Source: Sedimentitalea arenosa (lineage in GTDB: Bacteria > Pseudomonadota > Alphaproteobacteria > Rhodobacterales > Rhodobacteraceae). Taken from it: 64,000 nucleotides of DNA. A program made the translations under genes and the position numbers. How positions within the stretch are numbered: the stretch's first letter is position 1; every line of letters starts with the position of its first letter. Positions 26,648 to 36,486 of this stretch are shown here, one piece after another. Under the pieces are notes generated by a model. That model was not told the DNA's origin, did no database searches, and was given only the letters and a program-made list of their open reading frames with translations. The DNA is taken from contig NZ_JAELVR010000003.1 of assembly GCF_016428585.1 (NCBI RefSeq), forward strand, positions 306,673 to 370,672. The letters run 5' to 3'.

Positions 26648-26667
26648 CCGGGGTCAGCGCGTGAACA

Positions 26668-26698
26668 GGCCGCGACCGCACCCGGTCGCGGCCTTTTT
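26668..26698 (+). terminator. Rho-independent terminator after the HAD gene
   Basis: GGCCGCGACC (26668-26677) pairs perfectly with GGTCGCGGCC (26684-26693), loop GCACCC, followed by five T. It ends the trkH-ThDP-HAD direction. Confidence 0.93.
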
Positions 26699-26709
26699 CG
26701 TTTGGCTAT

Positions 26710-28452
26710 TCAGTCCCAACAATTGACCAGAACGGTCATACCGCTTGCCAGCCGGGTCATCGCGTTGGGCGTCAAGGGCGCGGAGTCGTCCACGGCCTCG
26801 ACGTTGATCCCGGCTTGTTGCAGCAGAGCGCGGATCGCCTCGGCGTCGGCGATCAGGCTGACATCCTCGGGCAGCTTTCGATCGGCGTCGTCCATCGGCA
26901 GCAACATGCCCAGAACGCCGCCGCCCGCATCCAGAACAGGACCTCCGGCATCTCCGGGCAGCGCGTTCAACGCCAGCCGGGTCAGGTCGGGCTCGCCCGC
27001 GAGGCCCTTGACGTCGGCCACCGTGCCGAAGGTCAGCGTCGGACCGCCCAGCAGGCCGGCATAGCTGTACCCGGACACAGCCACGTTCGATTGCAGACGC
27101 CCCTTGGCGGGACGCAGGCGTGCCACTGACATTGGGGCCAGACGCTCCTGCGGGCGCAGCAGTGCAACGCCCAGGTCGGCATCCCGGGCCAGCACTTCGG
27201 TACGGGTGTCCTCGCCCAGCGTGATCCGTGTGCAATTTTGCACCGCGTCGGCGGTCGTGGCCACCGTACCACCAGCATCGATGTAAAAGCCAGAGCGGGA
27301 CAGGCGCGGCTGGCGCACGGCCAGCCCGGCCACCAGATCGACGGCCTGCGCACCTTCTCCGGTCGCCGGGTCAAGCACCCCGTCAAGCCGTTCGAAACTG
27401 GCCTGCATCGCATCGAGGACGCGCGCCCGGCGTGCTTCGTCACCGATCGGCCAGATCAGAGTGAACCCCTTGATCTCGCCGTTCTCCAGCCGCGCTTCGG
27501 TGTGCGAAACGATGCCCTTGCCGCGCCCCTCGATCACGAAACCGTCGCCCGACAGCTCGCGCGGCCCGTCCAGGGGCACGATCTCGAGCGTCTGCATGAT
27601 ATCGTATAGCCCAGCCAGCGTTGTCCGCGTGCCCGGTTGGCTGATCAGCAGTACGCGCGCGGCAAGCTCATCGCCGCTTGCGTCGTAATGGGCGAAGGGC
27701 GGCTCATACCGGCTGAAGGCGACCGCGTCCGTCGGCATGTCCACGGCGATACCGGCCTCGCCGTCGCGCACCCGGCGCATTCCCACGCTGATCAGGGGCG
27801 CGTTGTATTGCTCCATCAACATTGCGCGCTGCGCCGTGGTCAGAACGCCCGTCGGCTCGAACCCGTTGTTCAGCTGCCAATCCGCCATCGACCGCCGCGT
27901 GCCAGCCCCGAAGGCTCCGTCGATCGCGGCGTTGTAGAAGCCGGCGGCGCGCAGCGCGACCTGCAATTCACGCCGTTCCTCTGCCGTCAGCAGTCGCTCG
28001 CCACGACGCGCCTCGGCCGGTGTTTCGTCTGCCGCCACGAGGGGCTGCGTCGGGCTTCCGGCACTGTCAGGTTCGACCGGTGGCGCCAAGATCGCGCCTC
28101 GGTTCAGCAGGTTCGCGCCCTCGGGCCAGAATTGCGCCCCGAGGTTTCGGGAATAGGCAATGAAGGAATCTCGTGGGATCAGTCGGTCGGCGCGGTAGGA
28201 GCGTAGCACTCTCTCGGCATCCTCGCGCAGGTAAGGGCCCAGCAGGATGCCATACCAAGACCCTCCCAGCGAGAAGCCGTTGACATCCGCGAGCCGGGCG
28301 TTGAACACCTCGGCTCTCTGCCGCGCGGTGGCCAGGTCCGGATGTGCTTCGATCTGCACCCAGACCACCTCCGGATCCGCGCTTTGCGCGCCCAGCGGTG
28401 CGCCGCCCGCGAAAACCACCAGAACCAATGCAACCAACAGCCGTCTGATCAT
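26710..28452 (-). CDS. Secreted SPOR-like/peptidoglycan-binding protein with degenerate trypsin-like domain
   Basis: This is a 580-residue exported protein. Residues 1-24 form a signal peptide. Residues about 28-101 look SPOR-like (VWVQIEAHPDLATARQRAEV...WYGILLGPYL), about 153-213 are a PG_binding_1 domain (LQVALRAAGFYNAAIDGAFG), and about 387-560 have a trypsin/Deg-like fold. In the last domain the expected histidine is Asp402 (VATTADAV) and the expected GNSGGP serine is Ala502 (GDAGGP), while the aspartate (DLGVALL) is kept. It should therefore be catalytically dead and act in cell-wall binding. The open frame continues upstream as antisense to glyQ; the start is set by the signal peptide. 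Confidence 0.88.
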   Translation of the reverse strand: MIRRLLVALVLVVFAGGAPLGAQSADPEVVWVQIEAHPDLATARQRAEVFNARLADVNGFSLGGSWYGILLGPYLREDAERVLRSYRADRLIPRDSFIAYSRNLGAQFWPEGANLLNRGAILAPPVEPDSAGSPTQPLVAADETPAEARRGERLLTAEERRELQVALRAAGFYNAAIDGAFGAGTRRSMADWQLNNGFEPTGVLTTAQRAMLMEQYNAPLISVGMRRVRDGEAGIAVDMPTDAVAFSRYEPPFAHYDASGDELAARVLLISQPGTRTTLAGLYDIMQTLEIVPLDGPRELSGDGFVIEGRGKGIVSHTEARLENGEIKGFTLIWPIGDEARRARVLDAMQASFERLDGVLDPATGEGAQAVDLVAGLAVRQPRLSRSGFYIDAGGTVATTADAVQNCTRITLGEDTRTEVLARDADLGVALLRPQERLAPMSVARLRPAKGRLQSNVAVSGYSYAGLLGGPTLTFGTVADVKGLAGEPDLTRLALNALPGDAGGPVLDAGGGVLGMLLPMDDADRKLPEDVSLIADAEAIRALLQQAGINVEAVDDSAPLTPNAMTRLASGMTVLVNCWD

Positions 28453-28552
28453 GAAATCCTTGTCCTGCCTGCCAAATATTCGCCGCAGGTAAACAGTAAA
28501 GCAGGACCGAGGCCAAGCCTTTTCGCGGTGCCTCACAGCGTTGTTTGCGCCG

Positions 28553-28581
28553 TTGACCCCGTCAGGCCACAGGCATAGGTA
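28553..28581 (+). promoter_or_regulatory. glyQ: Predicted promoter for glyQ
   Basis: TTGACC (28553-28558) and TAGGTA (28576-28581) are spaced by 17 bases in the divergent region before glyQ. The -10 is imperfect. No T-box-like leader is present. Confidence 0.45.
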
Positions 28582-28656
28582 AAGGCCGCACTCGCATGAC
28601 CTTTCCGGGCGATGAGGATCACCGTCCGCCCACGAATCCGCAGCAGGAGCCGCCGC

Positions 28657-29586
28657 ATGATCGACCTGTCCCAACCGCCCCGGTCCTTCCAGGAGATCAT
28701 CCTGCGCTTGCAGACCTATTGGGCCGCCAAGGGCTGCGCCATTCTGCAACCCTATGACATGGAGGTCGGCGCCGGCACGTTTCACCCGGCAACCACCCTG
28801 CGCAGTCTTGGCAGCACGCCTTGGGCCGCCGCCTACGTTCAGCCCAGTCGCCGCCCCACCGACGGGCGCTATGGCGAGAATCCGAACCGGTTGCAGCATT
28901 ACTACCAGTTCCAGGTGCTGATCAAACCCAGCCCACCCGACCTGCAGGACCTTTATCTTGGCTCCCTGCAAGCCATCGGCATCGACATGGAACTGCACGA
29001 CATCCGTTTTGTCGAAGACGACTGGGAAAGCCCGACACTGGGGGCCTGGGGGCTCGGCTGGGAAGTCTGGTGCGACGGCATGGAAGTCAGCCAATTCACC
29101 TATTTCCAGCAGGTCGGCGGGCATGACTGCAACCCGGTCTCCGGCGAACTGACCTATGGGCTGGAACGGCTGGCCATGTATGTGCTGGGTGTGGAGCATG
29201 TGATGGACATGCCGTTCAACGACCCCGACGCACCGATCCCGCTGACCTATGGCGACGTGTTCAAGCAGACCGAAGAGGAATACGCACGCTGGAATTTCGA
29301 CGTCGCTGACACTGCCGTGCTGCTGCGCCATTTCGAGGAGGCCGAGGCCGAATGCGCCGCGATCCTGTCCCACCCGGCGGACGACCCCAAGACCGGCAAG
29401 CGCATCGTCATGGCGCACCCTGCCTATGACCAGTGCATCAAGGCCAGCCACATCTTCAACCTGCTGGATGCGCGCGGGGTGATTTCCGTCACCGAACGGC
29501 AAGCCTATATCGGTCGCGTGCGCGCCTTGGCCAAGCAATGCGCGGACGCTTTCGTGCAGACCGCGGCCGGGGGACACGCAGCGTGA
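28657..29586 (+). CDS. glyQ: Glycyl-tRNA synthetase alpha subunit
   Basis: The 309-residue protein is the class II catalytic subunit of the heterotetrameric glycyl-tRNA synthetase. Clear markers are [36 protein letters not shown], the motif 2 region [19 protein letters not shown] and the QQVGGHDC segment. The ATG follows a CAGGAG site and gives the normal N-terminus. Its stop overlaps the next start as GTGA. The beta subunit follows after two intervening genes. Confidence 0.97.
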   Translation: MIDLSQPPRSFQEIILRLQTYWAAKGCAILQPYDMEVGAGTFHPATTLRSLGSTPWAAAYVQPSRRPTDGRYGENPNRLQHYYQFQVLIKPSPPDLQDLYLGSLQAIGIDMELHDIRFVEDDWESPTLGAWGLGWEVWCDGMEVSQFTYFQQVGGHDCNPVSGELTYGLERLAMYVLGVEHVMDMPFNDPDAPIPLTYGDVFKQTEEEYARWNFDVADTAVLLRHFEEAEAECAAILSHPADDPKTGKRIVMAHPAYDQCIKASHIFNLLDARGVISVTERQAYIGRVRALAKQCADAFVQTAAGGHAA

Positions 29587-30113
29587 CGGGCAAGTTTGTC
29601 GCCCTCGTTCTGCTGGTCTCGGCGCTCGTCGCCGGTGGCGCGCTCTACTACCTGCAGGTCTATGGTTTCTATGCGGAGGTTGAACCCCAGCCGGGGCGCG
29701 ACGTGCTGCTGATGCCGCTTCAGGGCGACACGCCCGAACCCATCGCCTATGCCGATTTCGTCGCCATCGATGCGGACAGTTCGCCGATCCGTTACCGAGC
29801 CTGCTTCACCACCACCGACCCGCTCGACGCGTTGCGCACCCATTACGTCACGCTCGACCTGCTGAGCCCGCGCAACGCGCCCGGCTGGTTTGACTGTTTC
29901 GATGCCGCGGCGCTGGGCACCGCGCTCAAGGACGGCTCCGCCACGGCGTTCCTGTCGGCCAAGAACGTGCGCTATGGCGTCGACCGCATCGTCGCGATCA
30001 CCGAGGACGGGCGCGGCTATGTCTGGCACGAGTTGAACGACTGCGGCGCCAAGGCCTATGACGGCACCGTCGTCGGCGAGGAATGCCCGCCGCTTCCCGA
30101 CACCACGCGCTGA
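29583..30113 (+). CDS. Membrane-anchored hypothetical protein (DUF6446-like)
   Basis: This 176-residue protein starts with GTG overlapping the glyQ stop. Residues about 4-24 form one hydrophobic anchor ([20 protein letters not shown]), with the remainder outside the cytoplasm. Four cysteines (in YRACF, WFDCFD, NDCG and EECPP) could form disulfides. It resembles a Rhodobacteraceae family I recall as DUF6446 that commonly sits between glyQ and glyS; its function is unknown. It is coupled to glyQ translation. Confidence 0.75.
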   Translation: MTGKFVALVLLVSALVAGGALYYLQVYGFYAEVEPQPGRDVLLMPLQGDTPEPIAYADFVAIDADSSPIRYRACFTTTDPLDALRTHYVTLDLLSPRNAPGWFDCFDAAALGTALKDGSATAFLSAKNVRYGVDRIVAITEDGRGYVWHELNDCGAKAYDGTVVGEECPPLPDTTR

Positions 30114-30128
30114 ACCGGGGCGGATGCC

Positions 30129-31340
30129 ATGACATCCATACTCGTCGTTCCGGATTTCCTCACCGCCACCTTGGGCTTCGCGGTGTTTCTGGCGGGTGCG
30201 GAAACCAATGCGCGGATCGAGATCCTGCGCCGCTTCAACATCCCCGAACCGGTGACCGGAGGGCTGGCCATGGCGTTGCTGGTGCTGGGCCTCTACCTTG
30301 CGACCGGGATCGAACTCGCTTTCGAATTGAACACGCGCGACTTCCTTCTGGTGCTGTTCTTTGCCGGCATCGGGCTCAATGCCCGTCTGTCCGACCTGCT
30401 GGCGGGTGGCAAGCCGCTTCTGATCCTGTCGGCGCTGACGGTGCTGACCATTCTGGCGCAGAACGTCATCGGCGCGGCCGGGGCAAGCCTGTTCGGTTAC
30501 CCGTTGAAGGCCGGCGTGCTGTTCGGTTCCGCCGCGCTGATCGGCGGGCACGGCACCGCCATCGCCTGGGCGCCGGACGTGGCCGAGGCAACGGGGCTGA
30601 CTGGTGCGGCGGAATTGGGCGTTGCGGTGGCGACCCTGGGTCTGGTGCTCGCCGCGCTGATCGGCGGCCCGATCGCCAAGCATCTGGTGGAAAAATATGC
30701 CCTGACACCGGATCGCCCGGACGAGGTCGCGACCGTTGGCCTGCCCCGAGACCCGGACAAGGATGACACCACAATCGACCACATGACCATCATGCGGGTG
30801 CTGTTCTACCTCAACCTGGCCATCATCCTCGGATATTTTCTGCACGCTGCGCTGGACGGGATGGGGCTGAAACTGCCGCTCTTTGTGCCCTGTCTCGTGA
30901 TGGGAATCGTCATCGCCAATCTGCGCGCCGTTCTGGTTCCGAATGCGCGGCCCGTGACCCGCACCCCGTCACTGGCGCTGGTGTCGGAATTCGCGCTTGG
31001 AGCGTTTCTGGCCATGTCGCTGATGAGTCTGCAACTCTGGACCATTGCCGATCTCGGCTTCGCCATCGTCGTCATCCTCGCGGCCCAGACTCTGTTCACG
31101 CTGGTCTTCGTTCTCTACGTGCTCTTTCCGCTGATGGGCAGGGGCTATCGCGCCGCCGTGCTGTCCGCCGGGTTCGGTGGCTTTGCGCTGGGTGCAACCC
31201 CCACGGCCATCGCGAACATGACCGCCGTGACGAAACGCTACGGCCCGTCGCCTATTGCCTTTATCGTGCTGCCGCTTGTATCCGCCTTTATCGTCGATAT
31301 TGCCAACGCCATCGTCATCCAGACGATCGTGACTTTCTGA
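30129..31340 (+). CDS. gltS: Sodium/glutamate symporter
   Basis: This is a 403-residue GltS family transporter that imports glutamate with sodium. About ten hydrophobic segments are present. Diagnostic segments are FVAxxG-like FFAGIGLNAR, the SAALIGGHGTAIAWAP pore loop and the matching C-terminal repeat GGFALGATPTAIANMTAVT. It lies 15 bases after the DUF6446-like gene and 9 bases before glyS, so it is embedded in the glycyl-tRNA synthetase operon. Confidence 0.94.
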   Translation: MTSILVVPDFLTATLGFAVFLAGAETNARIEILRRFNIPEPVTGGLAMALLVLGLYLATGIELAFELNTRDFLLVLFFAGIGLNARLSDLLAGGKPLLILSALTVLTILAQNVIGAAGASLFGYPLKAGVLFGSAALIGGHGTAIAWAPDVAEATGLTGAAELGVAVATLGLVLAALIGGPIAKHLVEKYALTPDRPDEVATVGLPRDPDKDDTTIDHMTIMRVLFYLNLAIILGYFLHAALDGMGLKLPLFVPCLVMGIVIANLRAVLVPNARPVTRTPSLALVSEFALGAFLAMSLMSLQLWTIADLGFAIVVILAAQTLFTLVFVLYVLFPLMGRGYRAAVLSAGFGGFALGATPTAIANMTAVTKRYGPSPIAFIVLPLVSAFIVDIANAIVIQTIVTF

Positions 31341-31349
31341 GGACCCGTC

Positions 31350-33590
31350 ATGCCCGACCTTCTGATCGAACTGTTTTCCGAGGAAATCCCAGCCCGGATG
31401 CAGGCGCGCGCCTCCGAAGATCTGAAAAAACGCATGACCGACGGTTTGGTCGAGGCGGGGCTGACCTATGCCTCCGCCGCTGCTTTCGCGACACCGCGCC
31501 GCCTGGCCCTGACCGTCGAGGGCCTTCTGACGCGCTCCCCCGATCTGCGCGAGGAGCGCAAGGGCCCCCGCGTCGATGCGCTGGACAAGGCGGTCGAGGG
31601 GTTCCTGCGCGGTGCCGGTCTCACCCGCGATCAGCTGGAACAGCGCGACACGCCCAAGGGCGCGGTCTATTTTGCCGTGATCGACCAGCCGGGCCGCCCG
31701 GCCGCCGACATCGTGGCCGAGGTGCTTGAAAGCACGATCCGCAATTTTCCTTGGCCCAAATCGATGCGCTGGGGGGCGGAGTCCTTGCGCTGGGTACGCC
31801 CGCTGCAGGGCATCCTCTGCCTGCTGTCGGATGCCGATGGCAGCACCATCGTGCCGCTCGACATCGATGGCATCGCGACCTCGAACACCACGCGCGGGCA
31901 CCGCTTCATGGCCCCCGATGCCTTCCCGGTCACCTCGTTCGAGGACTACGAGGCCAAGCTCAAGCGCGCCAAGGTGGTGCTGAACCCGACCGAGCGCGCT
32001 GAACACATCTGGGCCGACGCCACCAACCTCGCCTTCGCCGCCGGGCTCGAGGTCGTCGAGGACGCGGGCTTGCTTGCCGAGGTCGCGGGGCTGGTGGAAT
32101 GGCCGGTCGTTCTGATGGGCGAGATCGATGCCGCGTTCCTCGACCTGCCACCCGAGGTCCTGCAAACCTCGATGCGCGAACACCAGAAGTTCTTCTCGGT
32201 CAAGAACCCCAAGTCGGGCCGTATCGAGCGCTTCGTCACCGTCGCCAACCGCGACACGGCGGACAATGGCGCCACCATCCTCGCGGGCAACCGCAAGGTA
32301 CTTTCGGCTCGGCTGGCTGACGCAAAATTCTTCTGGGAAAACGATCTGCGCGTGGCCCGCGACGACATCACCAAGTGGGTCGATGCGCTCGACGACGTGA
32401 CCTTCCACAACAAGCTCGGCAGCCAGGGCGACCGCATCCGCCGCATTGCCGCGCTGGCGCGCGACCTTGCCCCGGCCACCAGCGCCGATCCCGACCAGGC
32501 GAAGCGCGCGGCACAGCTCGCCAAGGCCGACCTCTCCAGCGAAATGGTCTATGAATTCCCCGAAATGCAGGGGCTCATGGGGCGCTACTACACAACCGCC
32601 GCCGGCGAAGCGCCCGAAATCGCCGCCGCTGCGCAGGATCACTACTCCCCGCTTGGTCCCTCCGATGACGTGCCAACCGCGGCGGTCTCGGTCGCCGTCG
32701 CGCTTGCCGACAAGCTCGACACGCTCACCGGTTTCTGGGCCATCGACGAGAAACCCACCGGGTCCAAGGACCCCTTCGCGCTGCGCCGCGCCGCGCTGGG
32801 GGTGATCCGGCTGATCCTCACGAACGATCTGAGCCTGCCGCTGGACATGCCTATCGACGCGCAACTCCTGCGCCACAAGATCCACCTCAATCGCGAGGCC
32901 AGCGCCGAGGACCTTGCCGCGCTTGATGATCTCATGGACGAAATCGCCGATCGCGGCGTTTTCGGCGCGGCCCTCCATGCGGTGCTCGATCGTCTCAAGG
33001 ACAAGGGAGAGGAAGACAACGCCAAGCTTCTGCGCAGCATCGGCGATCTGGTGCCCGATCTTTCGACCGACCTGCTGGTGTTCCTGCACGACCGCCTCAA
33101 GGTCCACCTGCGCGATCAGGGCATCCGGCACGACATCATCGACGCCTGCATCGCCATGCCCGGCAGCGATGACCTGAACTTGCTGGCGAAACGCGCCCGC
33201 GCGCTGGACGACGTGCTCAAGACCGACGAGGGCGAAAACCTGCTGCACGGCTTCCGCCGGGCCAACAACATTCTCACCCAGGCCGAGGAGAAAGACGGCG
33301 TCGAATACTCTTTCGGGGCGGATGCGAAATTCGCCGAAACCGACAGCGAACGCGCGCTTTTCGCCGCGCTGGAAACCGCCGAGTCGCGGATCGCCCCGGC
33401 GCTCGCCACGCAGGACTTTCCCGCCGCGATGGCGGCCATGGCGGCGCTGCGCGGCCCGATCGATGCCTTCTTCGAGGATGTCCAGGTGAACACCGACAAC
33501 GCCGTGTTGCGGCGCAACCGCCTGAACCTGCTCAGCGCGATCCGCAGCACCTGCCGGTCCGTCGCCGATCTCGGCACGATCCAGGACTGA
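31350..33590 (+). CDS. glyS: Glycyl-tRNA synthetase beta subunit
   Basis: This 746-residue protein is the beta subunit, which binds tRNA. It begins with the conserved PDLLIELFSEEIPARMQ and contains AAAFATPRRLAL, the MREHQKFFSV segment, an HD-like region and the C-terminal anticodon-binding DALR-like part (FFEDVQVNTDNAVLRRNRLNLL). The length is a little over the usual 690-700. A GAGGA site precedes the ATG. It works with GlyQ encoded upstream in the same unit. Confidence 0.96.
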   Translation: MPDLLIELFSEEIPARMQARASEDLKKRMTDGLVEAGLTYASAAAFATPRRLALTVEGLLTRSPDLREERKGPRVDALDKAVEGFLRGAGLTRDQLEQRDTPKGAVYFAVIDQPGRPAADIVAEVLESTIRNFPWPKSMRWGAESLRWVRPLQGILCLLSDADGSTIVPLDIDGIATSNTTRGHRFMAPDAFPVTSFEDYEAKLKRAKVVLNPTERAEHIWADATNLAFAAGLEVVEDAGLLAEVAGLVEWPVVLMGEIDAAFLDLPPEVLQTSMREHQKFFSVKNPKSGRIERFVTVANRDTADNGATILAGNRKVLSARLADAKFFWENDLRVARDDITKWVDALDDVTFHNKLGSQGDRIRRIAALARDLAPATSADPDQAKRAAQLAKADLSSEMVYEFPEMQGLMGRYYTTAAGEAPEIAAAAQDHYSPLGPSDDVPTAAVSVAVALADKLDTLTGFWAIDEKPTGSKDPFALRRAALGVIRLILTNDLSLPLDMPIDAQLLRHKIHLNREASAEDLAALDDLMDEIADRGVFGAALHAVLDRLKDKGEEDNAKLLRSIGDLVPDLSTDLLVFLHDRLKVHLRDQGIRHDIIDACIAMPGSDDLNLLAKRARALDDVLKTDEGENLLHGFRRANNILTQAEEKDGVEYSFGADAKFAETDSERALFAALETAESRIAPALATQDFPAAMAAMAALRGPIDAFFEDVQVNTDNAVLRRNRLNLLSAIRSTCRSVADLGTIQD

Positions 33591-33626
33591 CCCCCGGCCT
33601 GCAACACGTCCGGATCTGCTTCTTTC

Positions 33627-33656
33627 CGGCCACAGGTATCCCGGTCCGTGGCCGGC
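33627..33656 (+). other. Hairpin between glyS and the PPDK-like gene
   Basis: CCGGCCAC (33627-33634) and GTGGCCGG (33649-33656) are exact inverted copies around a 14-base loop, 36 bases after the glyS stop. No T-run follows, so full termination is unlikely. Confidence 0.4.
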
Positions 33657-33762
33657 CCCGGGTGCGCGGCCCGGCTTTCTCTTGCGCCGCGCCGCGCCGG
33701 GTCTATGGTGCACCGCGTCAATGACGTGCCGGCGCGCGCCGCGCCGAAACCAGGGGCAGCCC

Positions 33763-36321
33763 TTGCAGAACAATCCGCACACCACGCTGATCACGCCCAC
33801 CGCGCCGGTGACCGCCGCCACCCATGGCGGGCGCGCCAAGTGCCTGCAGCGCCTTGTGCGGCTCGATCTGCCGGTGCCGCGCACGGTGGCGCTGTCCTTC
33901 GACGCGGTGCACCGGATCGCCCAGGGCGACCTGCCGGATATCAGCGCCATCCTCGGCGAATTCTCTCCCGAAACGCTGCTTTGCGTGCGCCCGTCCTCCG
34001 AGGACCCCGATTGGGGCGGCCCTGGTGCGGTTCTGAACATCGGCATGAACGATGCCCGCCACGCCGATCTCTGCGCCAGCCTGGGCCGCGAGGCCGCCGC
34101 CGCGCTCTACCTGCGCTTCGTGCAATCCTACGCGATCCATGTCGCGCGGCTCGACCCCGACATGTTCGACGACATCGCCGAGGACGGCGCAAGCGGTCTC
34201 AAGGCGACGCTGCACGCCTATGAGACCGAGACCGAGGAACCCTTCCCACAGGACCCCGCCGACCAGCTTGCCGGCGTTCTGCGCTCGATGGCGCGCGCCT
34301 GGGAGGGCACGTCGGCGCGGCTGTTGCGCCAGGCCAAGGGCGCGCCGGCCGATGCCGGGCTGGGTCTCGTCGTTCAGGAGATGATTCCCGGTGTGGGGCA
34401 GGGCGAATGCGGCTCGGGTGTACTGCAGCTGATCGATCCGGTTACCGGCCTGCCGCAGATCACCGGCCGATACCTGAGCCAGAGCCAGGGTCGCGAGGCG
34501 CTCGGCGCGGGGACAGCGGCGCTGTTCCTCGAGAAAGACGCGCGCGGCCCCTCGCTGCAGGACGTGGCGCCGGACGCGTTCACCGCGCTCAAACGACACG
34601 CCTCGCTCATGCGCGAGAAACTCCGCGAGGAGATGCAGCTCGAATTCGTCATCGAGAACGGCCAGGTGCACATCCTTGACGGCGTGCGCGTGGCGCGGAG
34701 TGGGCGTGCGGCGGTGCGCATCGCGGTGCAACTGGCGCAGGATGGCATCATCACCCCGCAGGAGGCGGTGATGCGCATCGAGCCACATGCGCTGAACGAA
34801 TTGCTGCACCGACAGGTCGCGCCCCGGGCGCGCCGCGACCTACTGGGCCGCGGGATCGCCGCCAGCCCCGGTGCGGCCACCGGGCGCATCGTGTTCACCT
34901 CGGCCGATGCCCAGGCGGCGGCCGCGCGCCGCGAAGCCTGCATTCTCGTGCGCCGCGAAACCTCGCCCGAAGATATCCGTGGCATGCACGCCGCCGCCGG
35001 TGTCCTGACCGAACGCGGCGGCATTACCAGCCACGCGGCCGTGATCGGGCGTGGCCTGGGTTTGCCCTGCATCGTCGGGGCGTCGTCGATGAAATTCCTG
35101 ACCGGCAAGAACCAGGTCATCGCGGCCGATGGCCGGGTGCTGAAGGCCGGCGACATCATCACGCTGGACGGTACTACGGGGCAGGTCCTTGCCGGAGAGC
35201 CCGAAATGCTCGAAGCGGCGCTCGACGACTCGTTCCAGACCCTGATGGGCTGGGCCGAGGATTTCAGCGACATCGGGGTGCGTGCGAACGCAGACAGCCC
35301 CGCCGACGCACAGACCGCGCGCAATTTCAACGCGCAGGGCATCGGCCTTTGCCGCACCGAGCACATGTTCTTCGAACCCGGACGCCTCACCGTCATGCGC
35401 GAGATGATCTTCGCCGAAACGTCCGCCGACCGCGCGGCGGTGCTGGAACGTCTGCTGCCCATGCAGCGTGAGGATTTCACCCAACTCTTCCGCATCATGC
35501 AGGGTCAGCCGGTCTGCATCCGCCTGTTCGACCCGCCGCTGCACGAATTCCTGCCCGCGACGCGGGGCGGACAGCGTGAACTGGCCGAGGCACTCGGCCT
35601 GCCGGTGAGCGACGTGATCCGTCGGATCGAGGCGATGGAGGAGTACAACCCCATGCTCGGGCTGCGCGGCGTCCGTCTTGGAGTCACCGTGCCGGAAATC
35701 TATGACATGCAGGCCCGGGCGATTTTCGAGGCGACGCTGAAGGCCAGCGAGGAAGGCGACCCGGTGGTGCCCGAGATCATGATCCCGCTGGTTTCGGCCA
35801 AGCGCGAGGTCGAACTGGTGAAACGCCGGGTCGATGCAGTCGCCGCTGCCGTGCGCTCCGAACAGGGCCGTGGGTTCGATTTCCGGCTCGGGGTGATGGT
35901 CGAAACCCCACGCGCCTGTCTGCGCGCCGGCGAGTTCTCCCACCTCACCTCCTTTCTCAGCTTCGGCACCAACGACCTGACCCAGATGGCCTACGGCCTG
36001 TCGCGCGACGATGCGGGCCGCTTCATGTCGGACTACGTCAACCAGGGTGTTTTCCCGGAGGATCCGTTCCATGTTCTGGACACCGAGGGCGTCGGCGAAC
36101 TGCTGAAGCTCGGGGCCGAGCGGGGACGGCAGACCAACTCGGGAATCACCCTGTCGATCTGCGGCGAACATGGCGGCAATCCCGAATCGATTGCCTTCTG
36201 TAGGTCGGCCGGATTCGACTATGTCTCGTGTTCCCCGTTTCGGGTGCCCGTCGCCCGCCTTGCGGCCGCACATCTGGCGATCGGACACCAGATATCAGGT
36301 CAAGAGGATGAAACTGACTAG
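33763..36321 (+). CDS. Putative pyruvate, phosphate dikinase-like enzyme with divergent nucleotide-binding domain
   Basis: About 852 residues from a TTG start preceded by AGGGGCAG; the frame is open upstream to 33682 and an ATG at 33721 is an alternative without a ribosome-binding site. The swivelling phosphohistidine motif GGITSHAAVIGRGLGLPC (about residues 418-435) and the PEP/pyruvate-binding C-domain with GLCRTEHMFF and the catalytic-cysteine motif CGEHGGNPES are intact. The N-terminal ATP-binding part is divergent: the usual GGKG appears as GGRA, and the SVRSGAxxSMPGMMDT block reads VRPSSEDPDWGGPG. It is about 30 residues shorter than standard PPDK. It may use another phosphoryl donor or be a specialised relative. 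Confidence 0.82.
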   Translation: MQNNPHTTLITPTAPVTAATHGGRAKCLQRLVRLDLPVPRTVALSFDAVHRIAQGDLPDISAILGEFSPETLLCVRPSSEDPDWGGPGAVLNIGMNDARHADLCASLGREAAAALYLRFVQSYAIHVARLDPDMFDDIAEDGASGLKATLHAYETETEEPFPQDPADQLAGVLRSMARAWEGTSARLLRQAKGAPADAGLGLVVQEMIPGVGQGECGSGVLQLIDPVTGLPQITGRYLSQSQGREALGAGTAALFLEKDARGPSLQDVAPDAFTALKRHASLMREKLREEMQLEFVIENGQVHILDGVRVARSGRAAVRIAVQLAQDGIITPQEAVMRIEPHALNELLHRQVAPRARRDLLGRGIAASPGAATGRIVFTSADAQAAAARREACILVRRETSPEDIRGMHAAAGVLTERGGITSHAAVIGRGLGLPCIVGASSMKFLTGKNQVIAADGRVLKAGDIITLDGTTGQVLAGEPEMLEAALDDSFQTLMGWAEDFSDIGVRANADSPADAQTARNFNAQGIGLCRTEHMFFEPGRLTVMREMIFAETSADRAAVLERLLPMQREDFTQLFRIMQGQPVCIRLFDPPLHEFLPATRGGQRELAEALGLPVSDVIRRIEAMEEYNPMLGLRGVRLGVTVPEIYDMQARAIFEATLKASEEGDPVVPEIMIPLVSAKREVELVKRRVDAVAAAVRSEQGRGFDFRLGVMVETPRACLRAGEFSHLTSFLSFGTNDLTQMAYGLSRDDAGRFMSDYVNQGVFPEDPFHVLDTEGVGELLKLGAERGRQTNSGITLSICGEHGGNPESIAFCRSAGFDYVSCSPFRVPVARLAAAHLAIGHQISGQEDETD

Positions 36322-36486
36322 ATATAGCGGCAGGTCTGACACAAAAAATTGGCGGAAAAACGCCGCTTTGACCGCGGTTCGCCCTTGATTTTTCCCTGAA
36401 ACTGGACGTTTCCGGATTTCTTGGCTATGCGCACCCCTGCGCTTGTCGCGGGAGGGTCCGGCGCGGACCATTCTTTGGGGGATGTC

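Noticed and set aside
28452..28657. A T-box or glycine riboswitch before glyQ
   Set aside because: No T-box sequence, specifier stem or glycine aptamer pattern is visible, and such leaders are not expected here.
30969..34046. A 1025-residue open frame on the minus strand
   Set aside because: It is antisense to gltS, glyS and the PPDK-like gene, whose motifs are unambiguous. Its composition (Arg, Gly, His, Asp rich) is typical of a GC-rich shadow frame.
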